Source: Cyanobacteriota bacterium | GTDB taxonomy: Bacteria > Cyanobacteriota > Vampirovibrionia > LMEP-6097 | Length of the DNA: 45,427 nucleotides | Assembly: GCA_027618255.1 (NCBI GenBank) | Contig: JAQCFG010000010.1 | Coordinates: 1-45,427 of the forward strand | Direction: 5' to 3' | Shown: in pieces, positions 25,445-33,635 of the stretch | Position numbering within the stretch: the first letter of the stretch is position 1 | How the letters are laid out: the number at the start of each line of letters is the position of its first letter | The notes under the pieces: generated by a model | Databases searched by the model: none | Told to the model about the DNA's origin: nothing | The model's input: the letters and a program-made list of their open reading frames with translations, nothing else | Translations under genes and position numbers: made by a program

Positions 25445-26506
25445 ATGGCAAAAAAAAGAGCTGTTGCAACTAAAAGCATGTTAGACGACGAAACTATGAC
25501 TTATGACGCAGAAGGATCAGACCTTGATGAGGCTGGTAATTTTGATTCGCTAGCATTTGAATCGGTAGATATCGATATCGATACCGATATAATTTCATCT
25601 GCGGCTTCAAGAATCAAGGAAGAGAATGAAAACAACAGTAATCGTATTACCGAGAGTGTTTCACCTCTTTCTGATGACTCAGTGAAGATGTATCTTCGTG
25701 AGATCGGTAGAGTTCCACTTTTGACTGCAAAAGAAGAAATTGAATTAGCTAGAAGAATTGGCGAAGATGATATTGTTGCCAAACGTAAACTAGTGAGACA
25801 CAACCTGAGATTGGTTGTATCTATCGCCAAAAAATATATCAACAGAGGATTACCGTTTCTTGATTTAATTCAAGAAGGCAACCTTGGTTTGATCCGTGCT
25901 GCTGAGAAGTTTGACCCTGAACGTGGTTACAAATTCTCTACTTATGCTACTTGGTGGGTTAGACAAGGGATCACAAGATCACTCTCTGACAAGTCTAGAA
26001 CTATTCGTGTACCAGTACACATGGTTGAAACTATCAACAAATTCAAAAAGATCGCTCGTAAGTTAGGTCAAGAACTTAACCGTAGACCGACTGAAGAAGA
26101 GCTTGCAAAAGTAATGGAAGTATCTGGTCAAAAGATCAAAGAGATCGTTGCTGCCATGAGAACCCCAGTGAGTCTTGAGTCTCCGATTAATAACGAAGAC
26201 GACGGTAAGCTAGAGGATTTTATTGCTGATTCAAATCAGTCAATTAGACCAGAGTTTGCTGCTACTGAGAATTTACTTGCAGAGGACATTCTACGTGTAC
26301 TTGATACTCTTACTCAAAAAGAGAAAGCAGTAATTCAATTACGTTTTGGAATTGATTCTGGACAAGAACGTACTCTTGAAGAAGTTGGTCGTATGCTCCG
26401 TATTACTCGCGAGCGTGTTAGACAACTTGAGTTTAGAGCACTCAAAAAACTCAGACATCCTGAGCGTGCTATCAAACTTAGGGACTATCTAGAACTCGCA
26501 CTTTAA
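25445..26506 (+). CDS. rpoD: RNA polymerase primary sigma factor (SigA/RpoD)
   Basis: 353 residues. An acidic N-terminal 75 residues replaces region 1.1. Region 1.2 is [17 protein letters not shown]. Region 2 carries [39 protein letters not shown] and [14 protein letters not shown] (promoter -10 recognition). Region 3 is [11 protein letters not shown], and region 4 is [20 protein letters not shown] (-35 binding). The gene has a canonical Shine-Dalgarno aaggag (25433-25438) and a long AT-rich upstream region. It is monocistronic with a strong terminator. The organisation is like group 1 sigma factors of Cyanobacteria and relatives. Confidence 0.97.
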   Translation: MAKKRAVATKSMLDDETMTYDAEGSDLDEAGNFDSLAFESVDIDIDTDIISSAASRIKEENENNSNRITESVSPLSDDSVKMYLREIGRVPLLTAKEEIELARRIGEDDIVAKRKLVRHNLRLVVSIAKKYINRGLPFLDLIQEGNLGLIRAAEKFDPERGYKFSTYATWWVRQGITRSLSDKSRTIRVPVHMVETINKFKKIARKLGQELNRRPTEEELAKVMEVSGQKIKEIVAAMRTPVSLESPINNEDDGKLEDFIADSNQSIRPEFAATENLLAEDILRVLDTLTQKEKAVIQLRFGIDSGQERTLEEVGRMLRITRERVRQLEFRALKKLRHPERAIKLRDYLELAL

Positions 26507-26532
26507 CTGAAATACTAAAAGCAATTTTGGAG

Positions 26533-26557
26533 AAACCGCCCCCGGGGGGCGGTTTTT
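26533..26557 (+). terminator. Terminator of rpoD
   Basis: GC-rich stem aaaccgccccc / ggggggcggttt followed by T5, 26 bp after the rpoD stop. Confidence 0.95.
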
Positions 26558-26565
26558 ATTATGTA

Positions 26566-26636
26566 CTGCGCGATGAACGGACACGTAGCCGGTGCTCGCA
26601 GGTCAAAATTTGCGTAGATACCTCGCCAGCTTTGCA
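26566..26636 (+). repeat. Dispersed repeat C, copy 2
   Basis: Matches 21218-21289: ctgcgcgatgaac, then ggtgctcgcaggtcaaaatt and tgcgtagata, then cctcgccagctttgc. It lies between the rpoD terminator and the rpmE terminator. The following bases (26640-26700) are GC-richer than their surroundings and have no clear role. Confidence 0.75.
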
Positions 26637-26712
26637 AAACGATAGGCAACGCCAACCCGACATCGTCGAGGACTTTGCTAAATACTTCAGCAAACTTTAT
26701 TGTTTACTATAC

Positions 26713-26754
26713 AAAAAAAAGCCGAGCAATGTAGATACGACTAAAACTCGGCTT
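26713..26754 (-). terminator. Terminator of rpmE
   Basis: Stem aagccgag (26719-26726) / ctcggctt (26747-26754); on the minus strand it is followed by T8. It ends the ribosomal protein gene just upstream of it. Confidence 0.9.
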
Positions 26755-26774
26755 GTGTTAAATGGTTATGGCCC

Positions 26775-26978
26775 TTATGCGCCTTTGTTGTATTTCTTTT
26801 GGAATTTGTCGATTCTACCAGCAGTATCAATAATTTTGTCAGTACCAGCATAAAATGGGTGGCAGCTAGAACATATCTCAACCCTTAGTGATGGAAGTGT
26901 TGTTTCTAATTCAAATTCAGCTCCGCAAATGCAGCTAGCTATAATTACATTAGTTTTTGGATGAATGTCTGTTTTCAT
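26775..26978 (-). CDS. rpmE: Ribosomal protein bL31 (zinc type)
   Basis: 67 residues from ATG 26978; an upstream in-frame start would add six residues and lose the promoter spacing. bL31 sits between the ribosomal subunits. MKTDIHPKTN at the start, the C-x-C and C-x-x-C pairs (CICG and CSSCHPFYAG) of the zinc-binding form, and a basic IDKFQKKYNK end are all present. A TAATAT on the minus strand ends 8 nt before the ATG. It has its own terminator. Confidence 0.93.
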   Translation of the reverse strand: MKTDIHPKTNVIIASCICGAEFELETTLPSLRVEICSSCHPFYAGTDKIIDTAGRIDKFQKKYNKGA

Positions 26979-26997
26979 GATTATCAATATTAACATA

Positions 26998-27026
26998 TTG
27001 AAGCGAAATCTTCCGGCGTTTATAAT
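26998..27026 (+). promoter_or_regulatory. Strong promoter for the palindromic mini-gene
   Basis: TTGAAG (26998-27003), 17-bp spacer, perfect TATAAT (27021-27026). The expected start site (about 27033) falls in the Shine-Dalgarno of the 28-codon ORF. Confidence 0.65.
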
Positions 27027-27042
27027 TGTTTAAGGAGTTACT

Positions 27043-27129
27043 ATGAGCTTAATCACCTTTGGGTCCAATTCCCCGCAGCTCTGCTGCCTATCTGAAGATA
27101 GACTGGTTTGGACCCATAGTGGTGATTAA
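27043..27129 (+). CDS. Possible 28-aa peptide encoded by a palindrome
   Basis: ATG at 27043 with AAGGAG (27032-27037) at a 5-nt spacing, and TAA at 27127-27129. The peptide reads MSLITFGSNSPQLCCLSEDR plus LVWTHSGD. Almost the entire coding region is a nested inverted repeat (27049-27129), so the mRNA would fold on itself right after the start codon. It could be a real small protein, a regulatory RNA with an incidental ORF, or a mobile palindromic unit. The promoter and ribosome site together make it notable. Confidence 0.4.
   Translation: MSLITFGSNSPQLCCLSEDRLVWTHSGD
27049..27129. repeat. 81-bp nested inverted repeat (cruciform-like)
   Basis: Outer arms ttaatcacc / ggtgattaa, then gggtccaa / ttggaccc, enclose two small hairpins (gcag-ctct-gctg and ctatc-tgaa-gatag). 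The shape is a four-way-junction-like fold. No T-tract follows on the plus strand. It is unrelated in sequence to the TA elements. Confidence 0.9.
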
Positions 27130-27142
27130 AAAACAACAAAAA

Positions 27143-27550
27143 TTAGCCAAAATTGGGCAATTGTGGCTCTACCATAGCATCAGGATCTCGACTTAGTATC
27201 TCTATTAATGCCTCTTGCTTAGAGCTGAGCTGTTCAAAATCAATCAATTGGCTATTGAGCTTCTTGTTTAGTTCTATCATCTTGTGTAACTCTTCGTATA
27301 GGTTTTTAAGCTCTTTTTCGCGCTCACTAATCTGCCAGCTAAGCCTTTGTACATCAAAGTTTTTGTTGTCTAGCTCTTGTGACATTAGCTCTATTTCAGA
27401 GTGGTCCTGGTCTTTACGGCTTTTACGGTATTGAATAAACTCACGAGTTTGCTGGTAATCAGCATTCCAAAGCTCGTCAAATCCCATAAGATCCAGTTCA
27501 GTAGGTGCTTCAATGGCTGTCTTGCCTATTGGTATATGCTTATTGTCCAT
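27143..27550 (-). CDS. Coiled-coil hypothetical protein
   Basis: 135 residues. Residues 1-45 include FDELWNADYQQTREFIQYRK. Residues 45-120 are a long coiled coil with heptad-like L/I spacing (QRLSWQISEREKELKNLYEE and on). The tail is IEILSRDPDAMVEPQLPNFG. TAAAAT on the minus strand ends 8 nt before the ATG. It is divergent from another coiled-coil gene (27657) with 106 bp between starts, so the two may share a function, perhaps scaffolding. No family recognised. Confidence 0.65.
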   Translation of the reverse strand: MDNKHIPIGKTAIEAPTELDLMGFDELWNADYQQTREFIQYRKSRKDQDHSEIELMSQELDNKNFDVQRLSWQISEREKELKNLYEELHKMIELNKKLNSQLIDFEQLSSKQEALIEILSRDPDAMVEPQLPNFG

Positions 27551-27656
27551 CTGTTTATATTTTATCTGATTAAGCTATTAAGTCAAGGTTTTTGCTAATC
27601 CATTTGCACGCTCTTGCAAATCATCCTGTATAATTGGTATATAGAGTTATATATTT

Positions 27657-28013
27657 ATGTACGAAGAGGGAATATCAGAGACTAGTACCGAAAAGAAGCC
27701 AACTGCAAAAGCAGTTGCTCCCAAAAAACCGCTCATGACAGAGCCGATAATATCTGAAACTCATAATTTGCCTGCCATTTTAAGTGAAAGTCCTGATGTA
27801 CTTGAAGCTAGTATCAAAAAAATTGAACAGCATCTTAATTCTTTAATGAAACAGCAATCTGGTGTATCTGCTGAGTTTAATGCCTTAATGGATGGATACG
27901 TTAACAAAGCTAATGAGAGTCAGGAATTTAAAGTTAGATACGAATCGCTCAATTCTCAAGTTGAAGATCTCAAGAATGAATACAAAACGCTTAAAATAAA
28001 TAATAAAAAATAA
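27657..28013 (+). CDS. Coiled-coil protein, N-terminal part before an in-frame stop
   Basis: 118 residues to TAA at 28011-28013. The N-terminal 45 residues are Lys/Pro-rich, then a coiled coil begins (EASIKKIEQHLNSLMKQQSG). The reading continues in the same frame past the stop to 28583 with the same coiled-coil character, so an original protein of about 308 residues is likely. A TATAAT (27629-27634) lies 22 nt before the ATG. The gene precedes a cell-wall amidase. No family recognised. Confidence 0.55.
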   Translation: MYEEGISETSTEKKPTAKAVAPKKPLMTEPIISETHNLPAILSESPDVLEASIKKIEQHLNSLMKQQSGVSAEFNALMDGYVNKANESQEFKVRYESLNSQVEDLKNEYKTLKINNKK

Positions 28014-28583
28014 AAAGACGAATTAGAAGCAGCGAAGGAAGCTCTACGTGCTTCTGAGTCTGATTTACAAAGAAGTCACAAAGATATACTGACTCAGAAA
28101 AAACATTATGACGAGCAAATTTATGATTATACCGAAGAGCGTGAGAGACTGAAAACTAAACTAAAACAACTAACTGATTACAAAGACAAAAGTACAACAG
28201 AATACAATAAACTCAAAACGGAGTTTCTTGAAATGCAATATCAAGCAAAACAAAATCAACAAGAAAAAAATGTTGCCACGGAAACAGCTGATAGAGCGGT
28301 TAAGGAGTCTCACAAAATAGTTGATGAACTTAAAGACAAACTAGAACTAAGAACTAGAGAGATTGAATATAAAGACGCACTTTTGAATCAATTGATTAAA
28401 CAAATCTCTGCTGATGATTCAATCAAAGATGCAATGCGTGGTGATATCAAAAATATCAAGCCAGAACGACCAAGACAGGAGACTCGTAATACTGATGCAA
28501 TTGCAGATTTTGGTACAGAAGCTCCCAATGGACTCAAGATTAAAGATCCAAGCTCTAGAACTTGGGGTTCTTTTCGTAATTAA
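28014..28583 (+). pseudogene. Downstream part of the coiled-coil gene after the TAA
   Basis: In frame with the part ending at 28013, open for 189 codons: KDELEAAKEALRASESDLQR and further heptads, then a linker and a final GLKIKDPSSRTWGSF. The first in-frame ATG after the stop is at 28233, so an independent 116-residue product is possible but has no clear ribosome site. Whether this is dead or read through is unknown. Confidence 0.6.
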
Positions 28584-28592
28584 TTAAATTAG

Positions 28593-29732
28593 ATGGGATT
28601 AATTACTTACCCCCCTAATAAACATGAGACTGATAGCAAGTCTATATTTTTTGTTGGGTCGGCGACAGAGACTTGTCGTATTAATGATCAGAGAGTCGAG
28701 CTAGCTGATAATGGCAATTTTGCATATATAGTGAGCCTTAAACTTGGTAATAATCAGTTTGATATTGACTTGGATGGTGAGAGCATTGAATATACTATTG
28801 TCGGAGTTAAGCCTGATGAGCCTCATCCGATTGCTTACGGACGTATCTATGATTCTTTTCCAGCTAAACAACCAAGTAAAAAAAATATATTACGTAGTAT
28901 TTTAGTGTCTGAAAATAGAATAGAAATCCCTCTTAATCGGGCACCGATGTATAGCTTAGAGAGGCTTGGTAAGTATAAATATTTCTTGGATTTACCTGAT
29001 ACCGATATGGATTTGGATTGTATTCATTATCAAACACAATCAAGTCCTATTATTATTGGAGAAGTTATTCGCTCCAATGTTCCGATTATTTTCAAAAAAC
29101 CCGTTACCTCTATTCACGAGAAATGGGAAAATAATTCACTAGTTTTTGAGATTGAATACTATCAGCAAGACTTTGCTGTTTGCATAGATCCTGGTCACGG
29201 CGGCGATCAGTGTGGTTCACGTTCTCCCAAAGGGATTTGGGAAAAAGAACTTAATTTGAGTTTCTCGCAATTACTTAAAGAAGAGTTGATTAATCTCAAT
29301 ATTAGTACTGTGATGACTAGAGATAATGATGAATTCATTAGTCTTGAGCAGCGAGTTGATACTGCTCAAAAAGACGATAGCTTATTGTTTTTGTCTATTC
29401 ATCATAACGCCTTGCCTGATGCTCGTGATCCGAATTTAGAACGAGGTGCTTCTTGTCATTATTTTCATGAACAAAGTAAACCATTTGCTAATTATTTACT
29501 GAACAAAGTTGTTGAACATACTGAATTAACTTACTCTGGTTTATTTAGACAAAACTTGCATGTGCTTAGAGAAAACCCAGATAGGATTTCTGTGCTACTT
29601 GAGCTTGGTTATTTGATTCATCCTATTGAATCTGATTTGATTACTAGTGCTGATTTCCAGGCTAAAACAGCTAGAATAGTAGCCAAGGCTATTAAAAACT
29701 TCTTTTTGAATGAATACCCAACAAAAGATTAA
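28593..29732 (+). CDS. N-acetylmuramoyl-L-alanine amidase (Amidase_3)
   Basis: 379 residues. The C-terminal 190 residues are an Amidase_3 zinc domain that cuts the amide between MurNAc and the stem peptide. DPGHGG has H202, a second ligand Glu lies in WEKELNLSF, a third is in SIHHNA, and the catalytic Glu is in LLELGYL. Residues 1-185 form a beta-rich domain that could be an AMIN-like or cell-wall-binding domain but is not recognised. There is no signal peptide at this start, which is odd for an exported enzyme. The gene is 9 bp after the coiled-coil reading frame. Confidence 0.88.
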   Translation: MGLITYPPNKHETDSKSIFFVGSATETCRINDQRVELADNGNFAYIVSLKLGNNQFDIDLDGESIEYTIVGVKPDEPHPIAYGRIYDSFPAKQPSKKNILRSILVSENRIEIPLNRAPMYSLERLGKYKYFLDLPDTDMDLDCIHYQTQSSPIIIGEVIRSNVPIIFKKPVTSIHEKWENNSLVFEIEYYQQDFAVCIDPGHGGDQCGSRSPKGIWEKELNLSFSQLLKEELINLNISTVMTRDNDEFISLEQRVDTAQKDDSLLFLSIHHNALPDARDPNLERGASCHYFHEQSKPFANYLLNKVVEHTELTYSGLFRQNLHVLRENPDRISVLLELGYLIHPIESDLITSADFQAKTARIVAKAIKNFFLNEYPTKD

Positions 29733-29760
29733 AAATAAAATCTTGCTACACGTCATGATA

Positions 29761-29813
29761 TATAATTATATGAATTACAGGCAGGATAAAGCAGTTTGTC
29801 ATTTACCTGTAAT
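29761..29813 (+). promoter_or_regulatory. Promoter and 5' hairpin upstream of nadB
   Basis: TATAAT at 29761-29766 predicts a transcript beginning near 29774. That is exactly where an 8-bp perfect inverted repeat begins: attacagg (29774-29781) and cctgtaat (29806-29813), with a 24-base loop. The second arm ends 10 nt before the nadB ATG. It could be a regulatory RNA hairpin at the 5' end or a protein operator. It does not match the NrtR or NiaR operators I know. Confidence 0.5.
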
Positions 29814-29823
29814 TTAATTTCTT

Positions 29824-31500
29824 ATGCAAGAATACGTTAATCATTTTGATACTGTTGTTATCGGTTCAGGTTTGGCTGGTCTTAATGTGGCACGCAAGCT
29901 TGCTGCTGCTGGGCAAAGTGTTTTTATTTGCTCTAAACATGCAATCACTGAGGGCTCGAGTAAGTATGCTCAGGGTGGTGTTGCTGTTGTTAGTCCACAC
30001 AACCTTGAAGACAGTTTAGAAAGTCATATTGCTGACACTCTGAAGTCTGGTCAAGGTCTTTGTAATGAAGAGGTTGTTAGTTCAATACTTACTCGTTCTT
30101 GGGCACAAGTGAATGAATTGATAGAACTTGGAGTTCAATTTGATGATGGTTTTAATTTAGAAGGCTCACACAGCTATAACCGTATTATGCACGTTGGTGA
30201 TGCCACTGGTAGAGCTATTATTAAACCATTGATTGATGCTGTTTCTCGCGATAACAAGATCCTTGTTTCACAAGGATATGAAGCAATGAGCCTAATTAAA
30301 CTCAAAAATGGTTCTAAAGTGATTGGAGTTAAGCTTGAGACTCTTTCAGGACAGGATATGGAAGACATTAACCAAAATGTGATGACTGTTAATATCTGGG
30401 CTGATAATATCGTACTTGCTACGGGCGGGCTTGGAGCACTGTTTCAAGAGACTACTAATCCTCAATTATTGCGCGGTGATGGAATCGCACTTGCTTATGA
30501 TGCTGGTGCCAAAATTGAGAATTTGGAATTTGTTCAGTTTCATCCAACTGTTTACAAAACTAAATCTGGTAAAAACTTTTTGATCTCTGAAGCGCTTAGA
30601 GGAGCAGGTGCACAATTGCGTAATTCAAAGAAAGCACTTTTTGCAGAGAATTATCATCCTGATGCTGAAATGGCAACTAGAGACATTGTCAGTAGGGCAA
30701 TAGTTTCTGAGATGCGCAAGACTGATTCAGAGTTTGTTTATATTGATGCTACTAAACTATCTAAGGAGTTTTTAAAAAAAGAATTTCCCAATATTTATCA
30801 TTATTGTTTAATTGAGGGCTATGACCTTGCAACTGACTTGCTTCCAGTAAGACCTGCAGCTCATTATAGTATTGGTGGTATTAAAACTGATATTCACGGT
30901 AGAACTAATGTCGAAAGTCTATATGCAATTGGTGAATGTGCGTCTAATGGTTTTCATGGTGCTAATAGATTAGCTAGTAATTCTTTACTTGAATGTATTG
31001 TTTGTGCTGACTTCATTGCTGAGGCTATTCTTGGTCTTAATTTAGACGGAAACATCAATAAAAAACTTATTGATAGTGTTTCTCAAATGGAATCTACACG
31101 TGAGTATGATGAAAACGAGTTTGATGAAGATGAAGAGATTGAATACTGTTCTGATTACAAGCTTACTAATATTTATGATGAGCAAAAAGCTCTCGATGAA
31201 AATTATGACTTGATTAGACAAGTAATTTCAAAAAACCTGGGTGTAGAGAGAAGAGAAAAATCTCTACGTTCTACTTTAAAATATCTTGAATCACTTACTG
31301 ACTGCAAAGAGAAGACAGTTGCTACTTTACTTACTAATTCTGCTTTGCAACGCAAAGAAAGTCGTGGTGCTCATTATAGAGTTGATTCACCCAAGAGTTT
31401 GAGTGCACAAGCTAGATCTACTATCTTGTCTAAAGATTCAATGACAATCAAAGATTCTGACAGATCAAGAAGAATCATATTAAAGGCAGTTGCAAAGTGA
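29824..31500 (+). CDS. nadB: L-aspartate oxidase
   Basis: 558 residues, slightly longer than the usual 530-540. It oxidises aspartate to iminoaspartate with FAD, the first step of de novo NAD synthesis. Features are VVIGSGLAGLNVARKLA (FAD), SSKYAQGGVAVV, ATGGLGALFQETTNP, EFVQFHPT, RDIVSRAI, and PAAHYSIGGIKTDIHGRTN followed by the GANRLASNSLLE signature. An acidic insert (EYDENEFDEDEEIEYCSDY, about residues 427-445) is unusual. The gene overlaps gltX by four bases. nadA and nadC are not in the window. A hairpin precedes the start. Confidence 0.96.
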   Translation: MQEYVNHFDTVVIGSGLAGLNVARKLAAAGQSVFICSKHAITEGSSKYAQGGVAVVSPHNLEDSLESHIADTLKSGQGLCNEEVVSSILTRSWAQVNELIELGVQFDDGFNLEGSHSYNRIMHVGDATGRAIIKPLIDAVSRDNKILVSQGYEAMSLIKLKNGSKVIGVKLETLSGQDMEDINQNVMTVNIWADNIVLATGGLGALFQETTNPQLLRGDGIALAYDAGAKIENLEFVQFHPTVYKTKSGKNFLISEALRGAGAQLRNSKKALFAENYHPDAEMATRDIVSRAIVSEMRKTDSEFVYIDATKLSKEFLKKEFPNIYHYCLIEGYDLATDLLPVRPAAHYSIGGIKTDIHGRTNVESLYAIGECASNGFHGANRLASNSLLECIVCADFIAEAILGLNLDGNINKKLIDSVSQMESTREYDENEFDEDEEIEYCSDYKLTNIYDEQKALDENYDLIRQVISKNLGVERREKSLRSTLKYLESLTDCKEKTVATLLTNSALQRKESRGAHYRVDSPKSLSAQARSTILSKDSMTIKDSDRSRRIILKAVAK

Positions 31501-32900
31501 TTAAAACCAGAATAGCACCAAGCCCAACAGGCAGCCTGCATCTAGGTACCGTAAGAACAGCTCTTTATAACCAATTGCTCGCTAAATCATTAGCTGGCAA
31601 GTTTTGCTTCCGTTTGGAAGATACTGATAGAACTAGAAGCCATGAGGATTTTACCAAAGAAATTATTGAGGGTTTTAAATGGCTCAATATTGATTGGGAT
31701 GGAGAGATGATTCGTCAATCTGAAAGAGGATCTAAGTATCAAGAATATGTAGATCAATTGCTTGCTAATTCCAAAGCCTATAAGTGTTACGCCAACGCAG
31801 AAGAACTTGAGGAAATGCGCAAACTACAAAAAGCTAGCAAGCTCCCTGAGGGCTATGATAATCGTGGACGTAACTTAAGTGCTGAGCAAGTTCAACAGTA
31901 TGAAGCTGAAGCACGCAAATTTGTTATTCGCCTGAATTTAGGAGTTGATCGCAATATTGAATGGAATGATGTTGTTAGAGGTTCAATGTCTATTAATACC
32001 AAAGATCTTGGTGGTGATCCGATTATCCAGAAATTTGATGGTCAAGTACTTTACAACTTTGCTGTTGTTGTTGATGATCATGAAATGTTGATGACTCATG
32101 TCTTTAGAGGTGAGGACCATTTGACCAACACTGCAAAACAAATTGCCATTTACCAAGCTCTTGGTTTTAAAGAACCAATTTTTGGACACTTACCTTTGAT
32201 TTTTACTAAAGACAAACAGAAGTTATCTAAGCGCAAACACGGTGATATAGCGGGTGTAGAGAAATATCGCAAAGAGGGTTATTTACCTGAGGCTCTGGTT
32301 AATTATTTAATTGCTACTAGTTATAGTGCTATTAATGATAATGAAATATATACTCTTGATGAGGCTGCTAAGACTTTTGATCCAAATAGAATAAGTAAAA
32401 GTCCGGCAATTTATGATATTGCCAAACTTAATTGGTTCAATAGAGAATATATCAACAAGTTTAGTCATGATGAATTGATGGCTCACTTGAAGCCTTATCT
32501 CAAATATGACTTGTCTGTTTTTGATGAAACTCAACAAAAAGAATTATTCGATGCAATTAGAGGTAATTTAAACAAGTTTGATGAGATTAATGACAATGTA
32601 TCATACTTCTTTGATGAAGAAACCATTGATGAAAAACAAATTAAATTTGTAACGGAAGCTAAAGCTGTTTTAGAAAAACTCATTGCGATTTTGTCTATTG
32701 AAGGTTTTGACTTTGATAATGCTGTCCAAATCAAAGAAGAAATTAACATGATTGGAGAAGAACTTGGGCTTAAAGCCAAGCAATTATTTTGGCCTATTCG
32801 CATTGCTCTTTGCTCAAGATCACATGGTCCTGACTTAGGATTTATCATCTCTCTATTGGGCAAAGACAAGTCTTTGGCTAGGCTCTCTAAGCATGTCTAA
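31497..32900 (+). CDS. gltX: Glutamyl-tRNA synthetase
   Basis: 467 residues, class I aminoacyl-tRNA synthetase charging tRNA-Glu. The HIGH motif is APSPTGSLHLGTVRTAL near the start, and the KMSKS-type motif is KLSKRKHGD (about 242). The GEDHLTNTAKQIAIYQALGF segment is typical. The start is GTG at 31497, overlapping the nadB stop (GTGA), so it is translationally coupled. A TAA stop at 32898-32900 is directly on the edge of a palindromic element that also holds a terminator-like stem. Confidence 0.97.
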   Translation: MIKTRIAPSPTGSLHLGTVRTALYNQLLAKSLAGKFCFRLEDTDRTRSHEDFTKEIIEGFKWLNIDWDGEMIRQSERGSKYQEYVDQLLANSKAYKCYANAEELEEMRKLQKASKLPEGYDNRGRNLSAEQVQQYEAEARKFVIRLNLGVDRNIEWNDVVRGSMSINTKDLGGDPIIQKFDGQVLYNFAVVVDDHEMLMTHVFRGEDHLTNTAKQIAIYQALGFKEPIFGHLPLIFTKDKQKLSKRKHGDIAGVEKYRKEGYLPEALVNYLIATSYSAINDNEIYTLDEAAKTFDPNRISKSPAIYDIAKLNWFNREYINKFSHDELMAHLKPYLKYDLSVFDETQQKELFDAIRGNLNKFDEINDNVSYFFDEETIDEKQIKFVTEAKAVLEKLIAILSIEGFDFDNAVQIKEEINMIGEELGLKAKQLFWPIRIALCSRSHGPDLGFIISLLGKDKSLARLSKHV

Positions 32901-33009
32901 GAATGCACTGAAAAATGCAAAGTCTCAACCCTTATCTGTCACGTGCGTCGCACGGACAGAACCTTTTTTTATGGACCCGACTAGAAAAACTTCGTTTTCA
33001 GCGTGTCCC
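32900..33009 (+). repeat. Palindromic TA element, variant F, copy 2 (110 bp)
   Basis: Flanked by TA at 32898-32899 (inside the gltX stop codon) and 33010-33011. The left end agaatgcactgaaaaatgc and right end gttttcagcgtgtccc are inverted repeats. The central stem ctgtcacgtgcgtcgcacgg plus acag is followed by T7, in the direction of gltX. The same plan as type A elements with different bases. Confidence 0.85.
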
Positions 33010-33056
33010 TAAGTTTTGAACCCCGTTTTTCTTTTTATATCCTATAATAAAACCAG

Positions 33057-33635
33057 ATGGCAGGTTTAATGACTAAAAAAACAGATTTAGTTGCAAAGAA
33101 ACAAGAAATTCGCAAAACTGCTAGAGATCAGTTAGCTTTAATTGCTGCTGACCGAAAAGATTTTTATGCAAGACAAACAGATTTGATTAATCAAATCTGT
33201 TTGTCTGCTGAGTTTAAAAATGCCAAAGTAATTTTGACTTATTACTCAATAGGTAATGAGTTTGATTTGAGTTCGATGATAATTAGTAATCCTAACAAGA
33301 GATGGGTTTTAGCTCGAGCTATTGGAGCATCTCGGATGCTTTTGTTTGAAGCTGGTGAATTATTTGATTTGATCGAAACCAAGTTTGCTGTCAAAGCTCC
33401 TCCTGCAACCAATACTTTAGTGAATATCACTGAAATTGATTTGATACTTGTACCTGGTTTAGCTTTCTCAAAAACCAAACAAAGAATTGGTAGAGGTGGC
33501 GGTTATTACGATAGATTATTGTCTACAGTAAAACCAAGCTGTAAAACTATTGGCATTTGCCCCAAAGAACTTGTGTTTGATAGTTTATCTGTCGAGAAGC
33601 ATGATAAAAAAGTCAAGAAACTACTGGCTGTTTAA
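33057..33635 (+). CDS. 5-formyltetrahydrofolate cyclo-ligase
   Basis: 192 residues. This ATP-dependent enzyme converts 5-formyl-THF to 5,10-methenyl-THF. The N-terminal KKQEIRKTARDQL basic helix, YYSIGNEFDL, and the late LVPGLAFSKTKQRIGRGGGY motif (then YDRLL) are typical of MTHFS. A TATAAT (33043-33048) ends 8 nt before the ATG. The last 23 bases overlap the convergent aroE, so the two genes share antisense 3' ends with no terminator between them. Confidence 0.93.
   Translation: MAGLMTKKTDLVAKKQEIRKTARDQLALIAADRKDFYARQTDLINQICLSAEFKNAKVILTYYSIGNEFDLSSMIISNPNKRWVLARAIGASRMLLFEAGELFDLIETKFAVKAPPATNTLVNITEIDLILVPGLAFSKTKQRIGRGGGYYDRLLSTVKPSCKTIGICPKELVFDSLSVEKHDKKVKKLLAV

Noticed and set aside
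26527-26853. 108-codon frame after rpoD
   Set aside because: It crosses the rpoD terminator, repeat C, the rpmE terminator and antisense rpmE. It is chance coding.
28011-28013. Genetic-code recoding of TAA
   Set aside because: TAA is used as the normal stop by many genes here (for example gltX, carB, hppA), so the single in-frame TAA is more likely a mutation.
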